35,510 nt of DNA, taken from contig JAPORR010000044.1 in NCBI GenBank assembly GCA_026710105.1, positions 1 through 35,510 on the forward strand, written 5' to 3'. Shown here in pieces: positions 17,332 to 25,309 of the stretch. Under the pieces are notes generated by a model. The model did no database searches. It was given only the letters and a program-made list of their open reading frames with translations, and was not told the DNA's origin. This DNA is from Alphaproteobacteria bacterium. GTDB taxonomy: Bacteria; Pseudomonadota; Alphaproteobacteria; Bin95. Numbering within the stretch: position 1 is the first letter of the stretch; the number at the start of each line of letters is the position of its first letter. The translations under genes and the position numbers were made by a program.

Positions 17332-18672
17332 ATGATACATCAAGCCATCCGGAATGTTCTACTGACCGGGGCCGACCCGGTTTTCCCAACCCCTTATCGC
17401 ATTGGCGAGGCAGGCGCGGTCGCCATCGCTGCTGCCGCGCAAGCTGCCGCCGACGTCTGGGAATGGCGCACGGGCGAGCGCCAGTCGGTGACTGTAGACC
17501 GCCGGCATGCTGCCGCGGCCATGCGCTCCGCCACCTATCTGAAAATAGACGGCGCAGACCCGCCTCCGTCCTGGGACCCCTTCACGGGACTTTACCCGAC
17601 CGGGGACGGTCGGCATGTCTTCCTGCATTGCAATTTCCCCCATCACCGCGACGGCGTGCTCGCGCTGCTTGGTGCGAGGGGAGAAAAGGCAGCGCTTGCC
17701 GAAGCGGTTGCGGCGCGCGGCGGGCAGGAATTAGAGGATGTTGTTGCTGCCGCCGGCCTCTGCGGCGCGATGACGCGCACGCCGGAGGAATGGGCCACCC
17801 ATCCGCAGGGGCAAGCCCTGATGGCCCTGCCACCGGTCTCCATAGAGCGCATCGGCGAGGGACCGAGGATCATGCCGCGCGGCGGCAGCCGGCCGCTTTC
17901 TGGCATTCGCGTCTTGGACCTAACGCGCGTGCTGGCCGGGCCGACCTGCGGGCGCACGCTCGCTGAGCACGGCGCGGATGTCATGCGCATTGCCGGGCCG
18001 CATTTGCCCTTCACGCCGACGCTTGTCATGGACACAGGCCATGGCAAGCTCTCCGCCTTAATCGATCTCCGCGAGCAGCGCGGGCGGGCGCAGCTCCGCG
18101 CGCTGGCCACTGAAGCGGATGTGTTTGTGCAGAGCTACCGGCCGGGTACGCTGACGGCGCGAGGGTTTGGTCCCCACGATATCGGCCCCGGCAAGGTTTA
18201 TGTCTCGCTCTCAGCTTATGGGCATGAAGGGCCGTTCGCTATGCGTCGGGGCTTCGACAGCATCGTGCAGAACGCCTCTGGCATGTCCACTGTGCAGGGC
18301 AGCCGCGCCGTGCCGTGTAACCTGCCGGTGCAGCCGCTCGACTACTGCGCCGGCTATCTGGCCGCTTGGGGGGTGGCGACGGCGCTCCTGAAGCGAGCGG
18401 AGGAGGGCGGAAGCTGGCATGTCCAGCTCTCGCTCGCCGGAATGGCGCAATGGATCGTCGGCATGGGTCTTGTGAAAGACTGGCGGGATGCGCCGAACGA
18501 CCTTGCTCCGGAGGAACTCAAGGCGATCAGCATGGAAAGCGACACGCCGCATGGTCGGCTGACGCATCTGGCCCCGATTGCGGATATGTCCCGCACGCCG
18601 CCGCATTGGGTGCGTCCTTCGGTGCCGCTCGGTTCGCACGACCCCGTCTGGCCGGAGGCGCTCGCTGTATGA
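17332..18672 (+). CDS. Family III CoA-transferase with swapped halves
   Basis: A 446-aa CaiB/BaiF-type protein with unusual order. Residues 1 to about 180 resemble the small-domain half that is normally C-terminal (GDGRHVFLHCNFPHHRDGV, EEWATHPQGQALM). The canonical N-terminal Rossmann start PLSGIRVLDLTRVLAGPTCG appears only near residue 188. It is followed by ADVFVQSYRPGTLTARGF, VYVSLSAYGHEGPF and the probable catalytic Asp in VQPLDYCAGYLAAWG. No alternative in-frame start occurs in the first 50 codons, so the first half is really encoded. It may form an operon with the MFS and VOC genes downstream. Function: CoA transfer or acyl-CoA racemisation, substrate unknown. Confidence 0.85.
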   Translation: MIHQAIRNVLLTGADPVFPTPYRIGEAGAVAIAAAAQAAADVWEWRTGERQSVTVDRRHAAAAMRSATYLKIDGADPPPSWDPFTGLYPTGDGRHVFLHCNFPHHRDGVLALLGARGEKAALAEAVAARGGQELEDVVAAAGLCGAMTRTPEEWATHPQGQALMALPPVSIERIGEGPRIMPRGGSRPLSGIRVLDLTRVLAGPTCGRTLAEHGADVMRIAGPHLPFTPTLVMDTGHGKLSALIDLREQRGRAQLRALATEADVFVQSYRPGTLTARGFGPHDIGPGKVYVSLSAYGHEGPFAMRRGFDSIVQNASGMSTVQGSRAVPCNLPVQPLDYCAGYLAAWGVATALLKRAEEGGSWHVQLSLAGMAQWIVGMGLVKDWRDAPNDLAPEELKAISMESDTPHGRLTHLAPIADMSRTPPHWVRPSVPLGSHDPVWPEALAV

Positions 18673-18748
18673 GCTGTATGAATCGTCCCAACCACAGCCT
18701 CGGTATCTGCAACGCTGCTGTTTGCTCTTTCCTCGCAGGTTGGCCCGC

Positions 18749-19963
18749 ATGACCGCGCCTGCCGGTCGTTTCGTCCGTGATGCGCGTGTTATCGGCCTGA
18801 TCGGCGCCGCCCACATGATGAGCCATATGTTCATGTTCTTGCTGCCCCCGCTTTTCGTGCGGATGCAGGCGGAGCACGGGTTCAGCTATTTCGAACTCGG
18901 CGTGCTGGCGGCCGCATTCCCAGTCGGGACGGCTATCTGCCAGACAGGGGTTGGCTTCGTCGTAGACCGCACAGGCGGGCGGGCACCGCTGATACTGGGC
19001 GTTGCCGTGCTTTCCTGCGCCGTTGCCGGCTTCGGGCTGGTTTCCTCTTTCTGGGCCATGCTGCTGCTTGCGGTTATCGGCGGCGTCGCCAACTCCGTGT
19101 TCCATCCGGCAGACTACGCCATTCTGTCGGCCTCGGTGGCCGAGCACCGCATGGGGCGTGCCTTTTCCGTCCATGCTGTTAGTGGCAATGCGGGCTGGGG
19201 TTTGGCGCTGCTCGGCCCCGACCTTGCCAACGTCACCGGGCTGAATAGCGTCTTCCTAATAGCCGGCGGTATCGGCCTTGCCATGTCCCTCGCGCTGCTG
19301 CTCCAGGCCCGTTACCTGGAAAGCGCCGAGGGCAAGGAAACGCGGCGCCAACAGGGCGGCTCAACCTCAGACGGGATCGCGCTGCTGCTGACGCTCCCGG
19401 TCATACTGCTGTTCCTGTTCCAGGCCTTCCACGCCATGTCGCTCGGCGGTCTACGCACCTTCGGCATTCCGGCGCTACACGAATTGCGCGGTTTCGACGA
19501 TACATTGCTCGCAAAAGCGATGATCGCTTATCTCATCGCGGCCTCGGCTGGCAATCTTGCCGGTGGTTGGTTGGTGGACCGGACCGGGCGCCCGCAGCTT
19601 GTTTTCTTCGGCGCCATCGGTACGGTCTTCCTCGCAGTCAACATCCTCGGGGCCGTGCCGCTGCCGCTTTACGCCATCGTAGCGCTGTTAGTCTGCGCCG
19701 GGATGATGCATGGCGCGATCTTACCGACACGAGATCTGCTCGTGCGTCTCATTTCGCCGCCAGGGCAGATGGGTAAAGTATTCGGCTTCACCTCCACCGG
19801 GCTTTCCATCGGTGGCTTCGCCACGCCGATCATCTGCGGTTGGATCATGGATGCGGGCGATCCGCGCTGGGTCTTCTTCGGCAGCGCGGCCGTCATGCTG
19901 CTGGCTGCAGCCACCTTTGTCGAAACCAGCCGCAATGCCGGCCAGGTGCGAGCAACGGCATGA
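18749..19963 (+). CDS. MFS transporter, Fsr-like (copy 2)
   Basis: Inner-membrane MFS transporter of 404 aa, about 12 helices, clearly paralogous to the gene at 3201. Shared blocks are AHMMSHMFMFLLPPLF, ANSVFHPADYAILSAS, LPTRDLLVRLISPPGQMGKV and TGLSIGGFATPIICGWIMD. I choose ATG 18749 over the track's 18578 start, which lies in the CoA-transferase gene. Located 76 bp after the permuted CoA-transferase and overlapping the VOC gene by ATGA, it probably moves the acid or drug-like compound handled by this cluster (inference). Confidence 0.91.
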   Translation: MTAPAGRFVRDARVIGLIGAAHMMSHMFMFLLPPLFVRMQAEHGFSYFELGVLAAAFPVGTAICQTGVGFVVDRTGGRAPLILGVAVLSCAVAGFGLVSSFWAMLLLAVIGGVANSVFHPADYAILSASVAEHRMGRAFSVHAVSGNAGWGLALLGPDLANVTGLNSVFLIAGGIGLAMSLALLLQARYLESAEGKETRRQQGGSTSDGIALLLTLPVILLFLFQAFHAMSLGGLRTFGIPALHELRGFDDTLLAKAMIAYLIAASAGNLAGGWLVDRTGRPQLVFFGAIGTVFLAVNILGAVPLPLYAIVALLVCAGMMHGAILPTRDLLVRLISPPGQMGKVFGFTSTGLSIGGFATPIICGWIMDAGDPRWVFFGSAAVMLLAAATFVETSRNAGQVRATA

Positions 19964-20853
19964 AGCAGCTCCCGGTGGGCAACGAACTTTTCCTTGACCA
20001 TGTCGGGTATTTCCTTGCCGACCTCGAAGGCGCGGCCGCCCGGTTCCAGCGGCTCGGTTTTACTGTGTCACCGGTCAATATCCATTATGATGACACGGGC
20101 AGCGGACTTGTGCGGGCCGGCACTGCCAACCGGCTGATCGTGTTCGAGGCGGGCTATATCGAGGCGCTTGGGCAGATTGCCGACACGCCGCTCGGCGCGG
20201 AGCTTGCCGCCGGTGTCGCGCGCTATGAGGGGTTGCATCTGCTGGCGCTCGCGCATGAACGGGTCGAAGACCACGATGCGGGTGGCACTGAGATGCGGCC
20301 GACTGTCTTCCTGCGCCGCCCGCTGGAGGACGCGCGCATCGTCCGTGCCACCGTGCGACGGGCGACGGCCGAAGCCATGCCGGAAGGGCGAGTACAGCTC
20401 CTGACCCACGAGACACCGGAACTGATATGGCTGCCGGGCATGGACCACCATGCCAACGCAGCGCGGGCGCTTACAGGTTTTCTGCAGATCGTCACTGACC
20501 CGGAAGAGGCCGCCGCCCGCTATGCGCGCTTCGTCGGCCGGCCGGCGCGTAAGCGGGGGCCGGTATACGAGATCATACTGGACCGGGGATGCATCGCGCT
20601 CGCAGGCCCGGATGCGCTTGGCGCGTTGCTGTTGGGCGCTGCTTATCTGCTGCCGCCTTTCGGTGCCGCCTTGGCCATCGAAAGTGCCGACCTCGACTGC
20701 ACCCGTGCCACACTCTCGCAAGCCGGTATTGCCTGCCATGAGCGGCCGGACCGCCTGCTGGTGCCGCCATGCGACGGACTGGGCGCCTGGATCGACTTCC
20801 ACCGCGCCGGCGCGCCACCACTGTGGGCTGCGCGGTGGGCATCAGCGCGGTAA
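19960..20853 (+). CDS. Glyoxalase-like (VOC superfamily) protein
   Basis: Cytosolic protein of 297 aa. The N-terminal module LDHVGYFLADLEGAAARFQRLGF is the beta-alpha-beta-beta-beta start of a VOC domain, and the whole length fits the glyoxalase-like PF13468 type, which has two related modules. The second half repeats the pattern (LTGFLQIVTDPEEAAARYARFVG). VOC proteins bind a divalent metal and act as isomerases, dioxygenases or lyases, or only bind ligands. ATG 19960 overlaps the MFS stop (ATGA), so the two are coupled. The track start at 19840 lies inside the MFS gene. Specific activity unknown. Confidence 0.83.
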   Translation: MKQLPVGNELFLDHVGYFLADLEGAAARFQRLGFTVSPVNIHYDDTGSGLVRAGTANRLIVFEAGYIEALGQIADTPLGAELAAGVARYEGLHLLALAHERVEDHDAGGTEMRPTVFLRRPLEDARIVRATVRRATAEAMPEGRVQLLTHETPELIWLPGMDHHANAARALTGFLQIVTDPEEAAARYARFVGRPARKRGPVYEIILDRGCIALAGPDALGALLLGAAYLLPPFGAALAIESADLDCTRATLSQAGIACHERPDRLLVPPCDGLGAWIDFHRAGAPPLWAARWASAR

Positions 20854-20893
20854 TCGCAGTTTTCCGCGCTCCTGTCCTGCGCCCCGGTAAGGG

Positions 20894-20930
20894 TATATAC
20901 GCGGGTGCCCGCTTGCCCTATATCCGCGGG
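20894..20930. repeat. Direct 12-bp repeats upstream of cysS
   Basis: TATATACGCGGG (20894-20905) and TATATCCGCGGG (20919-20930) match at 11 of 12 positions with 25-bp spacing, about two and a half helical turns. Between them lies the palindrome GCGGGTGCCCGC (20901-20912). They sit 40-77 bp upstream of the cysS start, so they could be a regulator site or contain the promoter's AT-rich element. Role not established. Confidence 0.35.
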
Positions 20931-20970
20931 CTGATGATTGAAGATCCGTGATCGAACGGAGATACTTCCT

Positions 20971-22329
20971 GTGACCCTTACAATCCACAACACGATGGCG
21001 CGCGCCAAGGAGCTTTTCGAACCGCTCGATCCGGAGCATGTGCGCCTCTATGTGTGCGGACCGACGGTCTATGATCTCGCGCATATCGGCAATGCGCGTC
21101 CCGTGGTCGTCTTCGATGTGCTCTACCGCCTGCTGAAGCGGCTCTATCCGCGCGTCACCTATGTGCGCAACATCACCGATGTAGACGACAAGATAAACGC
21201 CCGCGCGAAGGAGACGGGCGAGCCGATCGAACATATCACGGCGCGGACGACCGAGGCCTTCCACGCTGACATGGCTGCGCTCGGCGCGCTGGTACCGGAT
21301 ATCGAGCCGCATGCGACCGGGCATATCGTTGAAATGGTCGGGATGATCGAGCGGCTGATTGCGAACGGCCACGCCTATGAGGCCGATGGGCATGTGCTCT
21401 TCCATGTACCCTCCATGCCGGACTATGGGCGGCTCTCGCGTCACTCCCGCGAGGAATTGATCGCCGGCGCGCGCGTCGATGTGGCGCCATATAAGCGCGA
21501 CCCAGCGGATTTCGTGCTCTGGAAGCCGAGTGTGGACGACCTGCCCGGCTGGTCGAGTCCTTGGGGTCGGGGCCGTCCCGGCTGGCATATCGAGTGCTCG
21601 GCAATGTCGCGCGCCTATCTGGGAGACGCCTTCGATATTCACGGCGGCGGGGCGGATCTGATCTTCCCGCATCACGAGAACGAGCTGGCCCAGAGCGTCT
21701 GCGCGCATGGGCCGCCCTTCGTGCGCTACTGGATGCATAACGGCTATCTGATCGTTAAGGGCGATAAGATGTCGAAATCGCTCGGCAATGTGCTGACTGT
21801 GCGCGAATTGCTGGCGGAGGTGCCGGGGGAAGCGGTGCGCTTTGCCTTGCTGCAGGCGCATTACCGTGCGCCGCTCGAATTCGGCCAGGACACGCTGGCG
21901 GAGGCAAAGAGCGGACTCGACCGGCTATATCGCGCCTTGCGGGATGCAGGCAGTGGGGTGCCGGGCGAACCGCCCTCGGCCGTGATGGACGCACTGCTCG
22001 ACGATCTGAACACGCCGGCCGCCATCGCTGGCATGCACGAGACCGCAACAGCGCTCAACCGGGCGGAAGATACGGAGGAAAGGGCAGCACTGGCGGGCGC
22101 GCTGCTGGGCGCGGGAGAATTGCTAGGGTTGCTGCGGACGGACCCAACAGCTTGGCTGCATGGCGAGGGCGATGACGCCAAGGAGATCGAGGTGCTGGTG
22201 GCAGCACGCGTCGCGGCACGCCGGTCACGGGATTTCGCGCGGGCGGACGCGATCCGCGACGAACTGGCCGCGCGCGGCATTGCGCTTGAGGACGGGCCCG
22301 GTGGCACTGCTTGGCGGCGCGCGGGCTAA
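20971..22329 (+). CDS. cysS: Cysteinyl-tRNA synthetase
   Basis: Class I aminoacyl-tRNA synthetase charging tRNA-Cys, 452 aa. It has the zinc-site and HIGH-type motif [17 protein letters not shown] (HIGN at 38-41), [24 protein letters not shown], the metal-site [11 protein letters not shown] and KMSKS at residues 266-270. The C-terminal helical anticodon region is complete. I choose GTG 20971 with GGAG 9 bp upstream, giving the usual MTLTIHNT start; the track's TTG 20938 is an in-frame alternative. Followed 6 bp later by a DUF2848 gene, probably co-transcribed. Confidence 0.97.
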   Translation: MTLTIHNTMARAKELFEPLDPEHVRLYVCGPTVYDLAHIGNARPVVVFDVLYRLLKRLYPRVTYVRNITDVDDKINARAKETGEPIEHITARTTEAFHADMAALGALVPDIEPHATGHIVEMVGMIERLIANGHAYEADGHVLFHVPSMPDYGRLSRHSREELIAGARVDVAPYKRDPADFVLWKPSVDDLPGWSSPWGRGRPGWHIECSAMSRAYLGDAFDIHGGGADLIFPHHENELAQSVCAHGPPFVRYWMHNGYLIVKGDKMSKSLGNVLTVRELLAEVPGEAVRFALLQAHYRAPLEFGQDTLAEAKSGLDRLYRALRDAGSGVPGEPPSAVMDALLDDLNTPAAIAGMHETATALNRAEDTEERAALAGALLGAGELLGLLRTDPTAWLHGEGDDAKEIEVLVAARVAARRSRDFARADAIRDELAARGIALEDGPGGTAWRRAG

Positions 22330-22335
22330 AGAAGA

Positions 22336-23010
22336 ATGATGCAATTCCGGCTGCATGACGATGCGGGCGCGAGAGATGTCAAGGTCCCGGTCTCTGTCAT
22401 CGTTATTGTCGGTTGGTCAGGGCGCGACCGGACGGCGGTGGACGCGCATATCAGGGAGCTGGAGCAAATCGGCGTCGCGCCGCCGTCTCAGACGCCGCTC
22501 TACTACCGGGTCGGTGCGTCGCTGGCGACGCAGGACGAACGCATTCAGGTGCTGGGCGAGGGCAGCTCCGGTGAGGCGGAGGCGGTGCTGATCGGCTCGG
22601 CCGCCTACGGCATGTTGGTGGCCATTGGCTCTGACCACACTGACCGCGCTTTCGAGGCGCAATCTGTCGCCATTTCCAAGCAGATGTGCCCAAAGCCACT
22701 CGGCCGCGATGTCTGGCGTTACGCTGACATCGCCGAGCGGTGGGACACGCTCAGGCTCGAAAGCGACATGGACGGCGAGCCCTACCAGCGCGGCACGATG
22801 GCGGCGGTGCAGGATCCGATCGCCCTGGTGGCCGACTATTTCCAAGGCTACAAGGCGGTACCACCGGAATTCGCCATGTTTCTCGGCACCGTCCCCGCGC
22901 TTGGCGGTGTGTGTGCCGGCAAGACCTTCAGTGCCCGCCTCGCCGATGATAAGACAGGCCGCGCCCTCACTCTTGACTACGAAACGGTGACGCTGCCGAT
23001 CGTTTCGTGA
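22336..23010 (+). CDS. DUF2848 family protein
   Basis: Protein of 224 aa matching the DUF2848 pattern: VGWSGRDRTAVDAHIRELEQ, a conserved VGSDHTDRAFEAQSVAISKQ block with MCPKPLGRDVWRY, GTVPALGGV near the C terminus and a final TLPIVS. No signal peptide or membrane segment. The catalytic role of this family is unknown; a link to fumarylacetoacetase-type folds has only been suggested. It begins 6 bp after cysS (two adjacent ATGs at 22336 and 22339) and converges with the CoA-transferase across 13 bp. Linkage to cysS may be incidental. Confidence 0.8.
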   Translation: MMQFRLHDDAGARDVKVPVSVIVIVGWSGRDRTAVDAHIRELEQIGVAPPSQTPLYYRVGASLATQDERIQVLGEGSSGEAEAVLIGSAAYGMLVAIGSDHTDRAFEAQSVAISKQMCPKPLGRDVWRYADIAERWDTLRLESDMDGEPYQRGTMAAVQDPIALVADYFQGYKAVPPEFAMFLGTVPALGGVCAGKTFSARLADDKTGRALTLDYETVTLPIVS

Positions 23011-23023
23011 GCCCGCTCTTCGT

Positions 23024-24220
23024 TCAAGCAGCGACGCCGTGGGCGCGAAAGTAGGCGATCTCCTCTGCGTCGTAGCCGAAGGCAGCCAGTACCTCGTCGG
23101 TATGCTGGCCGAGCAGCGGGGCGGCCGTGGGTGCTGCGGTCGGAGTAGCGGACAGACGAACCGGGGACGCCACGACCTCGAACCGGCCGGCTTTCGGGTG
23201 GTCCACGAGCTGCACCATGCTGCGGGCGCGTACTTCCGGTGCAGCCAGCGCCTCCGAGATGCTGCGGACTGCGCCTGCGGGTACTCCGGCCGCGCGGAAC
23301 CGCGCCATCCAGCCGGCACGGCTGTCAGTCGCAAAGATCTCCGCAAGCAGCACGCGGTTCGACTCGCGGTTGGCGAGGCGGGCGGCGTTGTCGCGGAAAT
23401 CTGGGTGGTCAAGCAGGTCCGGCCGTGCGATGACATCACGGCAGAACCGTTCCCATTGGCGGTCATTGCCGATAACAAGATAGAGCGCTCCGTCGGCGGT
23501 CTCGACCACCCCGAACGGCTCCAGGAACGGGTGGTCGTTGCCGTAGCGGCCTGTGTCGCGCCCAGTGACGAGTGTCACTTGAGCCTGATTGGCGAGCGAG
23601 GCGACGGCACCGTCGAGCAGTGCGATGTCGATGGCCTGGCCCCGACCGGTGCGTTCGCGATGGTAGAGCGCTGCGAGAATACCCTGCAATGCGTTGTATC
23701 CGCTGAAAATATCGGCATAGGAAATGCCCGTACGCAGCGGCCCGCCATTCACCTCGCCGGTGATCGCCATCATACCGCCTTCGGCCTGTGCCACCGGGTC
23801 GTAGCCCGCGACTTCCCTGAGCGGACTGTCATGGCCATAGCCAGAGATTGAGCAATAGATGAGACCGGGATTGGTGCCGCGTAGGCTCTCGAAGTCGAGC
23901 CCGAGCCGCGCCATGACGCCGGGCCGAAAGTTCTCGACCAAGATATCGGCGCGCGCCGCCATTCGCTTCGCTACATCCTGGCCCTCGGGTGTGGCGATAT
24001 TAAGCGCGAGGCTCTTTTTGTTGCGGTTGGCGAAGACGAAATAGGTGCTCTCACCGGCCAGTTCCTTGCGCATATCGAACCGGCGCGTGTCGTCGCCGCC
24101 TTCCGGGTTCTCGACCTTGATGACCTCGGCACCCAGATCGGCGAGCGCCAGCGTGCACCAGGGGCCAGCAAGCACGCGCGTGAAGTCCAGCACTGTGACA
24201 CCGGCAAGCGGACCCGCCAT
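23024..24220 (-). CDS. Family III CoA-transferase (third copy)
   Basis: Canonical CaiB/BaiF CoA-transferase, 398 aa. It opens PLAGVTVLDFTRVLAGPWCT and has ANRNKKSLALNIATPEG, ADILVENFRPGVMARLGLD, ISGYGHDSPLREVAGYDPVA, TGISYADIFSGYNAL with catalytic Asp170, and a C-terminal MARFRAAGVPAGAVRSISEA. The start at 24220 has GGAGGG 9 bp upstream. Closer to the succinyl-CoA-dependent mesaconate/itaconate-type transferases than to Frc by general feel, but I would not name a substrate. Its upstream side faces the AT-rich scar region next to tRNA-Arg. Confidence 0.93.
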   Translation of the reverse strand: MAGPLAGVTVLDFTRVLAGPWCTLALADLGAEVIKVENPEGGDDTRRFDMRKELAGESTYFVFANRNKKSLALNIATPEGQDVAKRMAARADILVENFRPGVMARLGLDFESLRGTNPGLIYCSISGYGHDSPLREVAGYDPVAQAEGGMMAITGEVNGGPLRTGISYADIFSGYNALQGILAALYHRERTGRGQAIDIALLDGAVASLANQAQVTLVTGRDTGRYGNDHPFLEPFGVVETADGALYLVIGNDRQWERFCRDVIARPDLLDHPDFRDNAARLANRESNRVLLAEIFATDSRAGWMARFRAAGVPAGAVRSISEALAAPEVRARSMVQLVDHPKAGRFEVVASPVRLSATPTAAPTAAPLLGQHTDEVLAAFGYDAEEIAYFRAHGVAA

Positions 24221-24308
24221 GGAATGATACCCTCCGGTTCTTGGAGAAAGGACACGGCTTGACGACAATCAAAATGACGATAGCGAGTACAAACCGCAGG
24301 AGCAAACA

Positions 24309-24382
24309 TTTTTGTGAAACTCAACTGTGGAAAGTAATATCCAATATGCCTCGGAAATATCTTCATCCTTTATGTGAAACTC
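24309..24382. repeat. Pair of 14-bp direct repeats
   Basis: TTTTTGTGAAACTC (24309-24322) and TTTATGTGAAACTC (24369-24382) match at 13 of 14 positions, 60 bp apart. They lie about 90-160 bp upstream of the CoA-transferase start in an AT-rich stretch that has no gene I can support. They could be regulator half-sites or debris from an inserted element. Confidence 0.35.
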
Positions 24383-24414
24383 TAGATTCCACATACAAGC
24401 CAATCAGAGTTAGT

Positions 24415-24530
24415 AGGCTTCTGAAAACTGCTGGTATAAGATGATGATTCTATTTCATTCTGAACTCGATTCCCATTCGTTCTCGCTTTCTTTCGGAGCA
24501 AGATTCAAACATTTGAGTTTTCAGAAGCCT
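24415..24530. mobile_element. 116-bp MITE-like element with 15-bp terminal inverted repeats
   Basis: AGGCTTCTGAAAACT (24415-24429) and its perfect reverse complement AGTTTTCAGAAGCCT (24516-24530) bound an AT-rich core with no ORF. GTTAG occurs on both sides (24409-24413 and 24531-24535), offset by one base on the left, which looks like a target-site duplication. This is how a miniature inverted-repeat element or internally deleted insertion sequence would look. No parent transposase is in the window. Confidence 0.5.
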
Positions 24531-24700
24531 GTTAGAGTGAAGCTAACTTATTCACCAAGGTGACGTCGCTTGGCCTGAAATTCCCTTGTTCTTGGCTTGA
24601 ACGTCTGATGAAGGCCACCGAATTCCGGAATCGACCCCCGAAACTGCCGTGTCTCGTTTCCCGGATTGTAACGCTCCAGATCAAAGTGCCTGCGAACAAG

Positions 24701-25045
24701 TCAACACTTATGGGGGGAGAAGCCGATCGCCTTCAACATCTTGTTTGTGCTTCCACCATCCTTGCTAAAGGCTTTACTGCCATTGGCATCGTAGGCATTG
24801 ACGTCAACTCTGGCCTCAATCAGAACGACGAGTGTTTTACGGCTCTTGAGAAAAAAGCTATGTGATTGATTCTGCTCTGACTGTCCAACAAAATCACACT
24901 CTCTGCACGTCAGAAAGTCCCCACTTTTGCTTTCGCAACAGGGCCCACACCGCGCGGGGATGGGTGCTACTAAAGTTTCAGGCCTTGATGTCCGCTCCGG
25001 CATCGATCAGGGCGGCGACAAGTCCAGCATTGTTGTTATGGTTGG
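24701..25045 (-). pseudogene. Ankyrin-repeat gene remnant
   Basis: On the minus strand one frame reads NNNAGLVAALIDAGADIKA and then hits TGA. Further down, another frame reads LVVLIEARVDVNAYDANG followed by SKAF. Both match the ankyrin consensus (LLxAGADVNAxDxxGxTAL). The two pieces are out of frame with each other and separated by stops, so this is a decayed fragment, with no intact start, of a repeat protein. It begins only about 10 bp from the 3' end of tRNA-Arg. Base composition is visibly lower in GC than the surrounding genes. The track ORFs here on the plus strand show nothing recognisable. Confidence 0.6.
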
Positions 25046-25055
25046 TCGTTTTTAT

Positions 25056-25132
25056 TGGCGACCCCGGCAGGACTCGAACCTGCGACCTACGGATTAGGAA
25101 TCCGTCGCTCTATCCGACTGAGCTACGGGGCC
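25056..25132 (-). tRNA. tRNA-Arg (anticodon CCU)
   Basis: The minus strand reads GGCCCCGTAGCTCAGTCGGA and so on, a full cloverleaf. The acceptor GGCCCCG pairs with CGGGGTC (one G-U). The D arm is GCTC/GAGC, the anticodon stem ACGGA/TCCGT carries loop TTCCTAA (anticodon CCT), and the T arm is GCAGG-TTCGAGT-CCTGC. The discriminator is G and CCA is encoded (25056-25058). It reads AGG codons. The 3' end abuts the scar region, as expected for a tRNA used as an integration site. Confidence 0.97.
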
Positions 25133-25143
25133 GTTCCTTCCGC

Positions 25144-25172
25144 TTGGTAGAAAACCGGGCGGCACCGGTCAA
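25144..25172 (-). promoter_or_regulatory. Probable promoter of tRNA-Arg
   Basis: On the minus strand TTGACC (25167-25172) and TACCAA (25144-25149) are separated by 17 bp, and the tRNA begins 11 bp after the -10-like element, a normal leader length for a tRNA promoter. The -35 is close to consensus; the -10 is weak. Confidence 0.5.
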
Positions 25173-25309
25173 GCCCGCGGGCCAGGGACGACCGCACTGG
25201 CTTCCCCAGCTCAGGCGCAGGAGACTGCCGCATTTCCGGCATGGCGTCAGCGCCCGGCTGCGGCAACAATCCGGTTTCTCCTAACCGGCAGTCGTGAAAG
25301 GGTCCGCGC

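Noticed and set aside
24560-25284. Plus-strand ORFs at 24560 and 24862 as small genes
   Set aside because: They show no recognisable protein features and one runs through the tRNA-Arg; the ankyrin-like coding signal is on the opposite strand.
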